A stretch of 64,000 nucleotides of DNA from Cylicocyclus nassatus (GCA_958299035.1 CATQJL010000112.1:40924833-40988832), one strand, 5' to 3'. Positions 31,247 through 42,059 are shown, counted from the stretch's first letter. The notes: generated from the letters alone by a model not told the origin. Translations and numbers: made by a program.

Positions 31247-31318
31247 TCCTCGGTAGTATAGTGGTGAGTATCCGCGTCTGTCACATGCGAGACCCGGGTT
31301 CAATTCCCGGCCGGGGAG
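31247..31318 (+). tRNA. tRNA-Asp(GTC)
   Basis: Unit 45; consensus. Confidence 0.97.
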
Positions 31319-31478
31319 AATCTTTTGCTCCTGACACAATGAACACTTCCAAGCGCTGAGATAAAAACGCTCTGATAGAAAGTTCTATTCCATGATTTTT
31401 CTTTCCTCCACAAACATTGGCCAGCCCATTAAGCATTGTTAGTGAAGTAGCGCAAAAAGCTCGCATTTGCAAAACTCA

Positions 31479-31550
31479 TTCCGTTGCCGGGAATCGAACC
31501 CGGGCCTTACGGGTGAGAGCCGTAAATCCTAACCACTAGACCACAACGGA
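31479..31550 (-). tRNA. tRNA-Glu(CTC)
   Basis: Unit 45; consensus. Confidence 0.97.
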
Positions 31551-31711
31551 CTTACCGATTCCCTCATTGTGCCTGTTTTTGAGCACTTCTTATCGTTTCG
31601 CTATTTCTTCATACTCTGAATCATTGCCAGTAAAATAGTTCGAAATAACGGGTAATCCAGCTCGCACTCTACGATAAAGTGAAAAAGCGCCTTTAACAGA
31701 AGATAGACGGA

Positions 31712-31783
31712 TCCTCGGTAGTATAGTGGTGAGTATCCGCGTCTGTCACATGCGAGACCCGGGTTCAATTCCCGGCCGGGGAG
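31712..31783 (+). tRNA. tRNA-Asp(GTC)
   Basis: Unit 46; consensus. Confidence 0.97.
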
Positions 31784-31943
31784 AATCTTTTGCTCCTGAC
31801 ACAATGAACACTTCCAAGCGCTGAGATAAAAACGCTCTGATAGAAAGTTCTTTTCCATGATTTTTCTTTCCTCCACAAACATTGGCCAGCCCATTAAGCA
31901 TTGTTAGTGAAGTGGCGCAAAAAGCTCGCATTTGCAAAACTCA

Positions 31944-32015
31944 TTCCGTTGCCGGGAATCGAACCCGGGCCTTACGGGTGAGAGCCGTAAATCCTAACCA
32001 CTAGACCACAACGGA
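31944..32015 (-). tRNA. tRNA-Glu(CTC)
   Basis: Unit 46; consensus. Confidence 0.97.
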
Positions 32016-32180
32016 CTTACCGATTCCCTCATTGTGCCTGTTTTTGAGCACTTCTTATCGTTTCGCTATTTCTTCATACTCCGAATCATTGCCAGTAAAA
32101 TAGTTCGAAAGAAATAACGGGGAATCCAGCTCGCACTCTACGATAAAGTGAAAAAGCGCCTTTAACAGAAGATAGACGGA

Positions 32181-32252
32181 TCCTCGGTAGTATAGTGGTG
32201 AGTATCCGCGTCTGTCACATGCGAGACCCGGGTTCAATTCCCGGCCGGGGAG
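32181..32252 (+). tRNA. tRNA-Asp(GTC)
   Basis: Unit 47; consensus. Confidence 0.97.
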
Positions 32253-32412
32253 AATCTTTTGCTCCTGACACAATGAACACTTCCAAGCGCTGAGTTAAAA
32301 ACGCTCTGATAGAAAGTTCTTTTCCATGATTTTTCTTTCCTCCACAAACATTGGCCAGCCCATTAAGCATTGTTAGTGAAGTAGCGCAAAAAGCTCGCAT
32401 TTGCAAAACTCA

Positions 32413-32484
32413 TTCCGTTGCCGGGAATCGAACCCGGGCCTTACGGGTGAGAGCCGTAAATCCTAACCACTAGACCACAACGGA
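32413..32484 (-). tRNA. tRNA-Glu(CTC)
   Basis: Unit 47; consensus. Confidence 0.97.
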
Positions 32485-32649
32485 CTTACCGATTCCCTCA
32501 TTGTGCCTGTTTTTGAGCACTTCTTATCGTTTCGCTATTCCTTCATACTCTGAATCATTGCCAGTAAAATAGTTCGAAAGAAATAACGGGGAATCCAGCT
32601 CGCACTCTACGATAAAGTGAAAAAGCGCCTTTAACAGAAGATAGACGGA

Positions 32650-32721
32650 TCCTCGGTAGTATAGTGGTGAGTATCCGCGTCTGTCACATGCGAGACCCGG
32701 GTTCAATTCCCGGCCGGGGAG
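32650..32721 (+). tRNA. tRNA-Asp(GTC)
   Basis: Unit 48; consensus. Confidence 0.97.
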
Positions 32722-32881
32722 AATCTTTTGCTCCTGACACAATGAACACTTCCAAGCGCTGAGATAAAAACGCTCTGATAGAAAGTTCTTTTCCATGATT
32801 TTTCTTTCCTCCACAAACTTTGGCCAGCCCATTAAGCATTGTTAGTGAAGTAGCGCAAAAAGCTCGCATTTGCAAAACTCA

Positions 32882-32953
32882 TTCCGTTGCCGGGAATCGA
32901 ACCCGGGCCTTACGGGTGAGAGCCGTAAATCCTAACCACTAGACCACAACGGA
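32882..32953 (-). tRNA. tRNA-Glu(CTC)
   Basis: Unit 48; consensus. Confidence 0.97.
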
Positions 32954-33118
32954 CTTACCAATTCCCTCATTGTGCCTGTTTTTGAGCACTTCTTATCGTT
33001 TCGCTATTTCTTCATACTCCGAATCATTGCCAGTAAAATAGTTCGAAAGAAATAACGGGGAATCCAGCTCGCACTCTACGATAAAGTGAAAAAGCGCCTT
33101 TAACAGAAGATAGACGGA

Positions 33119-33189
33119 TCCTCGGTAGTATAGTGGTGAGTATCCGCGTCTGTCACATGCGAGACCCGGGTTCAATTCCGGCCGGGGAG
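33119..33189 (+). tRNA. tRNA-Asp(GTC), 71 nt, likely pseudogene
   Basis: Unit 49; one C missing from the 3' strand of the T stem, leaving four of five pairs or a shifted loop. Confidence 0.7.
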
Positions 33190-33349
33190 AATCTTTTGCT
33201 CCTGACACAATGAACACTTCCAAGCGCTGAGATAAAAACGCTCTGATAGAAAGTTCTTTTCCATGATTTTTCTTTCCTCCACAAACATTGGCCAGCCCAT
33301 TAAGCATTGTTAGTGAAGTAGCGCAAAAAGCTCGCATTTGCAAAACTCA

Positions 33350-33421
33350 TTCCGTTGCCGGGAATCGAACCCGGGCCTTACGGGTGAGAGCCGTAAATCC
33401 TAACCACTAGACCACAACGGA
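33350..33421 (-). tRNA. tRNA-Glu(CTC)
   Basis: Unit 49; consensus. Confidence 0.97.
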
Positions 33422-33582
33422 CTTACCGATTCCCTCATTGTGCCTGTTTTTGAGCACTTCTTATCGTTTCGCTATTTCTTCATATTCTGAATCATTGCCA
33501 GTAAAATAGTTCGAAATAACGGGTAATCCAGCTCGCACTCTACGATAAAGTGAAAAAGCGCCTTTAACAGAAGATAGACGGA

Positions 33583-33654
33583 TCCTCGGTAGTATAGTGG
33601 TGAGTATCCGCGTCTGTCACATGCGAGACCCGGGTTCAATTCCCGGCCAGGGAG
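33583..33654 (+). tRNA. tRNA-Asp(GTC), altered
   Basis: Unit 50; C5xA67. Confidence 0.8.
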
Positions 33655-33814
33655 AATCTTTTGCTCCTGACACAATGAACACTTCCAAGCGCTGAGATAA
33701 AAACGCTCTGATAGAAAGTTCTTTTCCATGATTTTTCTTTCCTCCACAAACATTGGCCAGCCCATTAAGCATTGCTAGTGAAGTAGCGCAAAAAGCTCGC
33801 ATTTGCAAAACTCA

Positions 33815-33886
33815 TTCCGTTGCCGGGAATCGAACCCGGGCCTTACGGGTGAGAGCCGTAAATCCTAACCACTAGACCACAACGGA
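33815..33886 (-). tRNA. tRNA-Glu(CTC)
   Basis: Unit 50; consensus. Confidence 0.97.
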
Positions 33887-34047
33887 CTTACCGATTCCCT
33901 CATTGTGCCTGTTTTTGAGCACTTCTTATCGTTTCGCTATTTCTTCATATTCTGAATCATTGCCAGTAAAATAGTTCGAAATAACGGGTAATCCAGCTCG
34001 CACTCTACGATAAAGTGAAAAAGCGCCTTTAACAGAAGATAGACGGA

Positions 34048-34119
34048 TCCTCGGTAGTATAGTGGTGAGTATCCGCGTCTGTCACATGCGAGACCCGGGT
34101 TCAATTCCCGGCCAGGGAG
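34048..34119 (+). tRNA. tRNA-Asp(GTC), altered
   Basis: Unit 51; C5xA67; copy of unit 50. Confidence 0.8.
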
Positions 34120-34279
34120 AATCTTTTGCTCCTGACACAATGAACACTTCCAAGCGCTGAGATAAAAACGCTCTGATAGAAAGTTCTTTTCCATGATTTT
34201 TCTTTCCTCCACAAACATTGGCCAGCCCATTAAGCATTGCTAGTGAAGTAGCGCAAAAAGCTCGCATTTGCAAAACTCA

Positions 34280-34351
34280 TTCCGTTGCCGGGAATCGAAC
34301 CCGGGCCTTACGGGTGAGAGCCGTAAATCCTAACCACTAGACCACAACGGA
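34280..34351 (-). tRNA. tRNA-Glu(CTC)
   Basis: Unit 51; consensus. Confidence 0.97.
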
Positions 34352-34516
34352 CTTACCGATTCCCTCATTGTGCCTGTTTTTGAGCACTTCTTATCGTTTC
34401 GCTATTCCTTCATACTCTGAATCATTGCCAGTAAAATAGTTCGAAAGAAATAACGGGGAATCCAGCTCGCACTCTACGATAAAGTGAAAAAGCGCCTTTA
34501 ACAGAAGATAGACGGA

Positions 34517-34588
34517 TCCTCGGTAGTATAGTGGTGAGTATCCGCGTCTGTCACATGCGAGACCCGGGTTCAATTCCCGGCCGGGGAG
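34517..34588 (+). tRNA. tRNA-Asp(GTC)
   Basis: Unit 52; consensus. Confidence 0.97.
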
Positions 34589-34749
34589 AATCTTTTGCTC
34601 CTGACACAATGAACACTTCCAAGCGCTGAGATAAAAACGCTCTGATAGAAAGTTCTTTTCCATGATTTTTCTTTCCTCCACAAACATTGGCCAGCCCATT
34701 AAGCATTGTTAGTGAAGTAGCGCAAAAAGCTCGCATTTTGCAAAACTCA

Positions 34750-34821
34750 TTCCGTTGACGGAAATCGAACCCGGGCCTTACGGGTGAGAGCCGTAAATTC
34801 TAACCACTAGACCACAACGGA
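34750..34821 (-). tRNA. tRNA-Glu(CTC), altered
   Basis: Unit 52; TTGACGGAAA type. Confidence 0.78.
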
Positions 34822-34986
34822 CTTACCGATTCCCTCATTGTGCCTGTTTTTGAGCACTTCTTATCGTTTCGCTATTTCTTCATACTCTGAATCATTGCCA
34901 GTAAAATAGCTCGAAAGAAATAACGGGGAATCCAGCTGGCACTCTACGATAAAGTGAAAAAGCGCCTTTAACAGAAGATAGACGGA

Positions 34987-35058
34987 TCCTCGGTAGTATA
35001 GTGGTGAGTATCCGCGTCTGTCACATGCGAGACCCGGGTTCAATTCCCGGCCGGGGAG
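34987..35058 (+). tRNA. tRNA-Asp(GTC)
   Basis: Unit 53; consensus. Confidence 0.97.
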
Positions 35059-35218
35059 AATCTTTTGCTCCTGACACAATGAACACTTCCAAGCGCTGAG
35101 ATAAAAACGCTCTGATAGAAAGTTCTTTTCCATGATTTTTCTTTCCTCCACAAACATTGGCCAGCCCATTAAGCATTGTTAGTGAAGTAGCGCAAAAAGC
35201 TCGCATTTGCAAAACTCA

Positions 35219-35290
35219 TTCCGTTGCCGGGAATCGAACCCGGGCCTTACGGGTGAGAGCCGTAAATCCTAACCACTAGACCACAACGGA
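35219..35290 (-). tRNA. tRNA-Glu(CTC)
   Basis: Unit 53; consensus. Confidence 0.97.
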
Positions 35291-35455
35291 CTTACCGATT
35301 CCCTCATTGTGCCTGTTTTTGAGCACTTCTTATCGTTTCGCTATTTCTTCATACTCCGAATCATTGCCAGTAAAATAGTTCGAAAGAAATAACGGGGAAT
35401 CCAGCTCGCACTCTACGATAAAGTGAAAAAGCGCCTTTAACAGAAGATAGACGGA

Positions 35456-35526
35456 TCCTCGGTAGTATAGTGGTGAGTATCCGCGTCTGTCACATGCGAG
35501 ACCCGGGTTCAATTCCGGCCGGGGAG
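35456..35526 (+). tRNA. tRNA-Asp(GTC), 71 nt, likely pseudogene
   Basis: Unit 54; T-stem C deletion as in unit 49. Confidence 0.7.
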
Positions 35527-35686
35527 AATCTTTTGCTCCTGACACAATGAACACTTCCAAGCGCTGAGATAAAAACGCTCTGATAGAAAGTTCTTTTCCA
35601 TGATTTTTCTTTCCTCCACAAACATTGGCCAGCCCATTAAGCATTGTTAGTGAAGTAGCGCAAAAAGCTCGCATTTGCAAAACTCA

Positions 35687-35758
35687 TTCCGTTGCCGGGA
35701 ATCGAACCCGGGCCTTACGGGTGAGAGCCGTAAATCCTAACCACTAGACCACAACGGA
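35687..35758 (-). tRNA. tRNA-Glu(CTC)
   Basis: Unit 54; consensus. Confidence 0.97.
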
Positions 35759-35923
35759 CTTACCGATTCCCTCATTGTGCCTGTTTTTGAGCACTTCTTA
35801 TCGTTTCGCTATTTCTTCATATTCTGAATCATTGCCAGTAAAATAGTTCGAAAGAAATAACGGGGAATCCAGCTGGCACTCTACGATAAAGTGAAAAAGC
35901 GCCTTTAACAGAAGATAGACGGA

Positions 35924-35995
35924 TCCTCGGTAGTATAGTGGTGAGTATCCGCGTCTGTCACATGCGAGACCCGGGTTCAATTCCCGGCCGGGGAG
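35924..35995 (+). tRNA. tRNA-Asp(GTC)
   Basis: Unit 55; consensus. Confidence 0.97.
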
Positions 35996-36155
35996 AATCT
36001 TTTGCTCCTGACACAATGAACACTTCCAAGCGCTGAGATAAAAACGCTCTGATAGAAAGTTCTTTTCCATGATTTTTCTTTCCTCCACAAACTTTGGCCA
36101 GCCCATTAAGCATTGTTAGTGAAGTAGCGCAAAAAGCTCGCATTTGCAAAACTCA

Positions 36156-36227
36156 TTCCGTTGCCGGGAATCGAACCCGGGCCTTACGGGTGAGAGCCGT
36201 AAATCCTAACCACTAGACCACAACGGA
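36156..36227 (-). tRNA. tRNA-Glu(CTC)
   Basis: Unit 55; consensus. Confidence 0.97.
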
Positions 36228-36392
36228 CTTACCGATTCCCTCATTGTGCCTGTTTTTGAGCACTTCTTATCGTTTCGCTATTTCTTCATACTCCGAATCA
36301 TTGCCAGTAAAATAGTTCGAAAGAAATAACGGGGAATCCAGCTCGCACTCTACGATAAAGTGAAAAAGCGCCTTTAACAGAAGATAGACGGA

Positions 36393-36463
36393 TCCTCGGT
36401 AGTATAGTGGTGAGTATCCGCGTCTGTCACATGCGAGACCCGGGTTCAATTCCGGCCGGGGAG
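36393..36463 (+). tRNA. tRNA-Asp(GTC), 71 nt, likely pseudogene
   Basis: Unit 56; T-stem C deletion. Confidence 0.7.
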
Positions 36464-36623
36464 AATCTTTTGCTCCTGACACAATGAACACTTCCAAGCG
36501 CTGAGATAAAAACGCTCTGATAGAAAGTTCTTTTCCATGATTTTTCTTTCCTCCACAAACATTGGCCAGCCCATTAAGCATTGTTAGTGAAGTAGCGCAA
36601 AAAGCTCGCATTTGCAAAACTCA

Positions 36624-36695
36624 TTCCGTTGCCGGGAATCGAACCCGGGCCTTACGGGTGAGAGCCGTAAATCCTAACCACTAGACCACAACGGA
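36624..36695 (-). tRNA. tRNA-Glu(CTC)
   Basis: Unit 56; consensus. Confidence 0.97.
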
Positions 36696-36856
36696 CTTAC
36701 CGATTCCCTCATTGTGCCTGTTTTTGAGCACTTCTTATCGTTTCGCTATTTCTTCATATTCTGAATCATTGCCAGTAAAATAGTTCGAAATAACGGGTAA
36801 TCCAGCTCGCACTCTACGATAAAGTGAAAAAGCGCCTTTAACAGAAGATAGACGGA

Positions 36857-36928
36857 TCCTCGGTAGTATAGTGGTGAGTATCCGCGTCTGTCACATGCGA
36901 GACCCGGGTTCAATTCCCGGCCAGGGAG
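36857..36928 (+). tRNA. tRNA-Asp(GTC), altered
   Basis: Unit 57; C5xA67. Confidence 0.8.
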
Positions 36929-37088
36929 AATCTTTTGCTCCTGACACAATGAACACTTCCAAGCGCTGAGATAAAAACGCTCTGATAGAAAGTTCTTTTC
37001 CATGATTTTTCTTTCCTCCACAAACATTGGCCAGCCCATTAAGCATTGCTAGTGAAGTAGCGCAAAAAGCTCGCATTTGCAAAACTCA

Positions 37089-37160
37089 TTCCGTTGCCGG
37101 GAATCGAACCCGGGCCTTACGGGTGAGAGCCGTAAATCCTAACCACTAGACCACAACGGA
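37089..37160 (-). tRNA. tRNA-Glu(CTC)
   Basis: Unit 57; consensus. Confidence 0.97.
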
Positions 37161-37325
37161 CTTACCGATTCCCTCATTGTGCCTGTTTTTGAGCACTTCT
37201 TATCGTTTCGCTATTCCTTCATACTCTGAATCATTGCCAGTAAAATAGTTCGAAAGAAATAACGGGGAATCCAGCTCGCACTCTACGATAAAGTGAAAAA
37301 GCGCCTTTAACAGAAGATAGACGGA

Positions 37326-37397
37326 TCCTCGGTAGTATAGTGGTGAGTATCCGCGTCTGTCACATGCGAGACCCGGGTTCAATTCCCGGCCGGGGAG
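37326..37397 (+). tRNA. tRNA-Asp(GTC)
   Basis: Unit 58; consensus. Confidence 0.97.
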
Positions 37398-37557
37398 AAT
37401 CTTTTGCTCCTGACACAATGAACACTTCCAAGCGCTGAGATAAAAACGCTCTGATAGAAAGTTCTTTTCCATGATTTTTCTTTCCTCCACAAACATTGGC
37501 CAGCCCATTAAGCATTGTTAGTGAAGTAGCGCAAAAAGCTCGCATTTGCAAAACTCA

Positions 37558-37629
37558 TTCCGTTGCCGGGAATCGAACCCGGGCCTTACGGGTGAGAGCC
37601 GTAAATCCTAACCACTAGACCACAACGGA
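37558..37629 (-). tRNA. tRNA-Glu(CTC)
   Basis: Unit 58; consensus. Confidence 0.97.
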
Positions 37630-37794
37630 CTTACCGATTCCCTCATTGTGCCTGTTTTTGAGCACTTCTTATCGTTTCGCTATTCCTTCATACTCTGAAT
37701 CATTGCCAGTAAAATAGTTCGAAAGAAATAACGGGGAATCCAGCTCGCACTCTACGATAAAGTGAAAAAGCGCCTTTAACAGAAGATAGACGGA

Positions 37795-37866
37795 TCCTCG
37801 GTAGTATAGTGGTGAGTATCCGCGTCTGTCACATGCGAGACCCGGGTTCAATTCCCGGCCGGGGAG
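37795..37866 (+). tRNA. tRNA-Asp(GTC)
   Basis: Unit 59; consensus. Confidence 0.97.
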
Positions 37867-38027
37867 AATCTTTTGCTCCTGACACAATGAACACTTCCAA
37901 GCGCTGAGATAAAAACGCTCTGATAGAAAGTTCTTTTCCATGATTTTTCTTTCCTCCACAAACATTGGCCAGCCCATTAAGCATTGTTAGTGAAGTAGCG
38001 CAAAAAGCTCGCATTTTGCAAAACTCA

Positions 38028-38099
38028 TTCCGTTGACGGAAATCGAACCCGGGCCTTACGGGTGAGAGCCGTAAATTCTAACCACTAGACCACAACGGA
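38028..38099 (-). tRNA. tRNA-Glu(CTC), altered
   Basis: Unit 59; TTGACGGAAA type. Confidence 0.78.
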
Positions 38100-38264
38100 C
38101 TTACCGATTCCCTCATTGTGCCTGTTTTTGAGCACTTCTTATCGTTTCGCTATTTCTTCATACTCTGAATCATTGCCAGTAAAATAGCTCGAAAGAAATA
38201 ACGGGGAATCCAGCTGGCACTCTACGATAAAGTGAAAAAGCGCCTTTAACAGAAGATAGACGGA

Positions 38265-38336
38265 TCCTCGGTAGTATAGTGGTGAGTATCCGCGTCTGTC
38301 ACATGCGAGACCCGGGTTCAATTCCCGGCCGGGGAG
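38265..38336 (+). tRNA. tRNA-Asp(GTC)
   Basis: Unit 60; consensus. Confidence 0.97.
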
Positions 38337-38496
38337 AATCTTTTGCTCCTGACACAATGAACACTTCCAAGCGCTGAGATAAAAACGCTCTGATAGAAAG
38401 TTCTTTTCCATGATTTTTCTTTCCTCCACAAACATTGGCCAGCCCATTAAGCATTGTTAGTGAAGTAGCGCAAAAAGCTCGCATTTGCAAAACTCA

Positions 38497-38568
38497 TTCC
38501 GTTGCCGGGAATCGAACCCGGGCCTTACGGGTGAGAGCCGTAAATCCTAACCACTAGACCACAACGGA
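38497..38568 (-). tRNA. tRNA-Glu(CTC)
   Basis: Unit 60; consensus. Confidence 0.97.
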
Positions 38569-38733
38569 CTTACCGATTCCCTCATTGTGCCTGTTTTTGA
38601 GCACTTCTTATCGTTTCGCTATTTCTTCATACTCCGAATCATTGCCAGTAAAATAGTTCGAAAGAAATAACGGGGAATCCAGCTCGCACTCTACGATAAA
38701 GTGAAAAAGCGCCTTTAACAGAAGATAGACGGA

Positions 38734-38804
38734 TCCTCGGTAGTATAGTGGTGAGTATCCGCGTCTGTCACATGCGAGACCCGGGTTCAATTCCGGCCGG
38801 GGAG
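38734..38804 (+). tRNA. tRNA-Asp(GTC), 71 nt, likely pseudogene
   Basis: Unit 61; T-stem C deletion. Confidence 0.7.
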
Positions 38805-38964
38805 AATCTTTTGCTCCTGACACAATGAACACTTCCAAGCGCTGAGATAAAAACGCTCTGATAGAAAGTTCTTTTCCATGATTTTTCTTTCCTCCACAAA
38901 CATTGGCCAGCCCATTAAGCATTGTTAGTGAAGTAGCGCAAAAAGCTCGCATTTGCAAAACTCA

Positions 38965-39036
38965 TTCCGTTGCCGGGAATCGAACCCGGGCCTTACGGGT
39001 GAGAGCCGTAAATCCTAACCACTAGACCACAACGGA
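38965..39036 (-). tRNA. tRNA-Glu(CTC)
   Basis: Unit 61; consensus. Confidence 0.97.
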
Positions 39037-39197
39037 CTTACCGATTCCCTCATTGTGCCTGTTTTTGAGCACTTCTTATCGTTTCGCTATTTCTTCATAT
39101 TCTGAATCATTGCCAGTAAAATAGTTCGAAATAACGGGTAATCCAGCTCGCACTCTACGATAAAGTGAAAAAGCGCCTTTAACAGAAGATAGACGGA

Positions 39198-39269
39198 TCC
39201 TCGGTAGTATAGTGGTGAGTATCCGCGTCTGTCACATGCGAGACCCGGGTTCAATTCCCGGCCAGGGAG
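39198..39269 (+). tRNA. tRNA-Asp(GTC), altered
   Basis: Unit 62; C5xA67. Confidence 0.8.
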
Positions 39270-39429
39270 AATCTTTTGCTCCTGACACAATGAACACTTC
39301 CAAGCGCTGAGATAAAAACGCTCTGATAGAAAGTTCTTTTCCATGATTTTTCTTTCCTCCATAAACATTGGCCAGCCCATTAAGCATTGTTAGTGAAGTA
39401 GCGCAAAAAGCTCGCATTTGCAAAACTCA

Positions 39430-39501
39430 TTCCGTTGCCGGGAATCGAACCCGGGCCTTACGGGTGAGAGCCGTAAATCCTAACCACTAGACCACAACGG
39501 A
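39430..39501 (-). tRNA. tRNA-Glu(CTC)
   Basis: Unit 62; consensus. Confidence 0.97.
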
Positions 39502-39666
39502 CTTACCGATTCCCTCATTGTGCCTGCTTTTGAGCACTTCTTATCGTTTCGCTATTTCTTCATACTCCGAATCACTGCCAGTAAAATAGTTCGAAAGAAA
39601 TAACGGGGAATCCAGCTCGCACTCTACGATAAAGTGAAAAAGCGCCTTTAACAGAAGATAGACGGA

Positions 39667-39738
39667 TCCTCGGTAGTATAGTGGTGAGTATCCGCGTCTG
39701 TCACATGCGAGACCCGGGTTCAATTCCCGGCCGGGGAG
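39667..39738 (+). tRNA. tRNA-Asp(GTC)
   Basis: Unit 63; consensus; followed by the founder-like fold-back. Confidence 0.97.
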
Positions 39739-39763
39739 AATCTTTTGCTCCTGACACAATGAA

Positions 39764-39830
39764 CACTTCCAAGCGCTGAGATAAAAACGCTCTGATAGAA
39801 AGTGCGTTTTTATCTCAGCGCTTGGAAGTG
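39764..39830. repeat. Fold-back insertion, founder-like copy (27-bp stem, 13-nt loop)
   Basis: 39764-39790 and 39804-39830 are perfect reverse complements. The right arm is an inverted copy of the adjacent spacer and replaces TCTTTTCCATG of a normal unit, lengthening it by 26 bp (unit 63). Confidence 0.92.
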
Positions 39831-39924
39831 ATTTTTGAAGATTTTTCTTTCCTCCACAAACATTGGCCAGCCCATTAAGCATTGTTAGTGAAGTAGCGCA
39901 AAAAGCTCGCATTTGCAAAACTCA

Positions 39925-39996
39925 TTCCGTTGCCGGGAATGGAACCCGGGCCTTACGGGTGAGAGCCGTAAATCCTAACCACTAGACCACAACGGA
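39925..39996 (-). tRNA. tRNA-Glu(CTC), altered
   Basis: Unit 63; G56>C in the T loop, inside the B box. Confidence 0.8.
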
Positions 39997-40161
39997 CTTA
40001 CCGATTCCCTCATTGTGCCTGTTTTTGAGCACTTCTTATCGTTTCGCTATTCCTTCATACTCTGAATCATTGCCAGTAAAATAGTTCGAAAGAAATAACG
40101 GGGAATCCAGCTCGCACTCTACGATAAAGTGAAAAAGCGCCTTTAACAGAAGATAGACGGA

Positions 40162-40233
40162 TTATCGGTAGTATAGTGGTGAGTATCCGCGTCTGTCACA
40201 TGCGAGACCCGGGTTCAATTCCCGGCCGGGGAG
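40162..40233 (+). tRNA. tRNA-Asp(GTC), acceptor-damaged
   Basis: Unit 64; starts TTATCGG: C3>A faces G69 and C2>T gives a wobble ('TTATCGG type'). Confidence 0.75.
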
Positions 40234-40393
40234 AATCTTTTGCTCCTGACACAATGAACACTTCCAAGCGCTGAGATAGAAACGCTCTGATAGAAAGTTC
40301 TTTTCCATGATTTTTCTTTCCTCCACAAACATTGGCCAGCCCATTAAGCATTGTTAGTGAAGTAGCGCAAAAAGCTCGCATTTGCAAAACTCA

Positions 40394-40465
40394 TTCCGTT
40401 GCCGGGAATCGAACCCGGGCCTTACGGGTGAGAGCCGTAAATCCTAACCACTAGACCACAACGGA
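40394..40465 (-). tRNA. tRNA-Glu(CTC)
   Basis: Unit 64; consensus. Confidence 0.97.
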
Positions 40466-40630
40466 CTTACCGATTCCCTCATTGTGCCTGTTTTTGAGCA
40501 CTTCTTATCGTTTCGCTATTCCTTCATACTCTGAATCATTGCCAGTAAAATAGTTCGAAAGAAATAACGGGGAATCCAGCTCGCACTCTACGATAAAGTG
40601 AAAAAGCGCCTTTAACAGAAGATAGACGGA

Positions 40631-40702
40631 TCCTCGGTAGTATAGTGGTGAGTATCCGCGTCTGTCACATGCGAGACCCGGGTTCAATTCCCGGCCGGGG
40701 AG
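40631..40702 (+). tRNA. tRNA-Asp(GTC)
   Basis: Unit 65; consensus. Confidence 0.97.
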
Positions 40703-40862
40703 AATCTTTTGCTCCTGACACAATGAACACTTCCAAGCGCTGAGATAAAAACGCTCTGATAGAAAGTTCTTTTCCATGATTTTTCTTTCCTCCACAAACA
40801 TTGGCCAGCCCATTAAGCATTGTTAGTGAAGTAGCGCAAAAAGCTCGCATTTGCAAAACTCA

Positions 40863-40934
40863 TTCCGTTGCCGGGAATCGAACCCGGGCCTTACGGGTGA
40901 GAGCCGTAAATCCTAACCACTAGACCACAACGGA
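40863..40934 (-). tRNA. tRNA-Glu(CTC)
   Basis: Unit 65; consensus. Confidence 0.97.
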
Positions 40935-41095
40935 CTTACCGATTCCCTCATTGTGCCTGTTTTTGAGCACTTCTTATCGTTTCGCTATTTCTTCATATTC
41001 TGAATCATTGCCAGTAAAATAGTTCGAAATAACGGGTAATCCAGCTCGCACTCTACGATAAAGTGAAAAAGCGCCTTTAACAGAAGATAGACGGA

Positions 41096-41167
41096 TCCTC
41101 GGTAGTATAGTGGTGAGTATCCGCGTCTGTCACATGCGAGACCCGGGTTCAATTCCCGGCCAGGGAG
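41096..41167 (+). tRNA. tRNA-Asp(GTC), altered
   Basis: Unit 66; C5xA67; last unit with the 4-bp deletion. Confidence 0.8.
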
Positions 41168-41327
41168 AATCTTTTGCTCCTGACACAATGAACACTTCCA
41201 AGCGCTGAGATAAAAACGCTCTGATAGAAAGTTCTTTTCCATGATTTTTCTTTCCTCCATAAACATTGGCCAGCCCATTAAGCATTGTTAGTGAAGTAGC
41301 GCAAAAAGCTCGCATTTGCAAAACTCA

Positions 41328-41399
41328 TTCCGTTGCCGGGAATCGAACCCGGGCCTTACGGGTGAGAGCCGTAAATCCTAACCACTAGACCACAACGGA
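41328..41399 (-). tRNA. tRNA-Glu(CTC)
   Basis: Unit 66; consensus. Confidence 0.97.
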
Positions 41400-41564
41400 C
41401 TTACCGATTCCCTCATTGTGCCTGTTTTTGAGCACTTCTTATCGTTTCGCTATTTCTTCATACTCCGAATCACTGCCAGTAAAATAGTTCGAAAGAAATA
41501 ACGGGGAATCCAGCTCGCACTCTACGATAAAGTGAAAAAGCGCCTTTAACAGAAGATAGACGGA

Positions 41565-41636
41565 TCCTCGGTAGTATAGTGGTGAGTATCCGCGTCTGTC
41601 ACATGCGAGACCCGGGTTCAATTCCCGGCCGGGGAG
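41565..41636 (+). tRNA. tRNA-Asp(GTC)
   Basis: Unit 67; consensus. Confidence 0.97.
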
Positions 41637-41663
41637 AATCTTTTGCTCCTGACACAATGAACC

Positions 41664-41726
41664 CTTCCAAGCGCTGAGATAAAAACGCTCTGATAGAAAG
41701 AGCGTTTTTATCTCAGCGCTTGGAAG
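41664..41726. repeat. Fold-back insertion, derived copy (28-bp stem, 7-nt loop)
   Basis: Unit 67. Arms 41664-41691 and 41699-41726 around the loop GATAGAA. Relative to unit 63 the loop is tighter and the base before the left arm has changed from A to C. Confidence 0.92.
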
Positions 41727-41822
41727 TGATTTTTGAAGATTTTTCTTTCCTCCACAAACATTGGCCAGCCCATTAAGCATTGTTAGTGAAGTAGCGCAAA
41801 AAGCTCGCATTTGCAAAACTCA

Positions 41823-41894
41823 TTCCGTTGCCGGGAATCGAACCCGGGCCTTACGGGTGAGAGCCGTAAATCCTAACCACTAGACCACAACGAA
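41823..41894 (-). tRNA. tRNA-Glu(CTC)
   Basis: Unit 67; C2>T, T-G wobble in the acceptor stem. Confidence 0.9.
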
Positions 41895-42059
41895 CTTACC
41901 GATTCCCTCATTGTGCCTGTTTTTGAGCACTTCTTATCGTTTCGCTATTCCTTCATACTCTGAACCATTGCCAGTAAAATAGTTCGAAAGAAATAACGGG
42001 GAATCCAGCTCGCACTCTACGATAAAGTGAAAAAGCGCCTTTAACAGAAGATAGACGGA

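Larger units (their letters stand above)
34517..39036. repeat. Three-unit higher-order repeat, copies 34517-35758 and 37795-39036
   Basis: Units 52-54 and 59-61 share the same ordered markers: an extra T before the first Glu gene, Glu with G64>T, a CTCGAAAG/CTGGCACT spacer, and a 71-nt Asp gene. Both copies span 1,242 bp. Confidence 0.85.
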
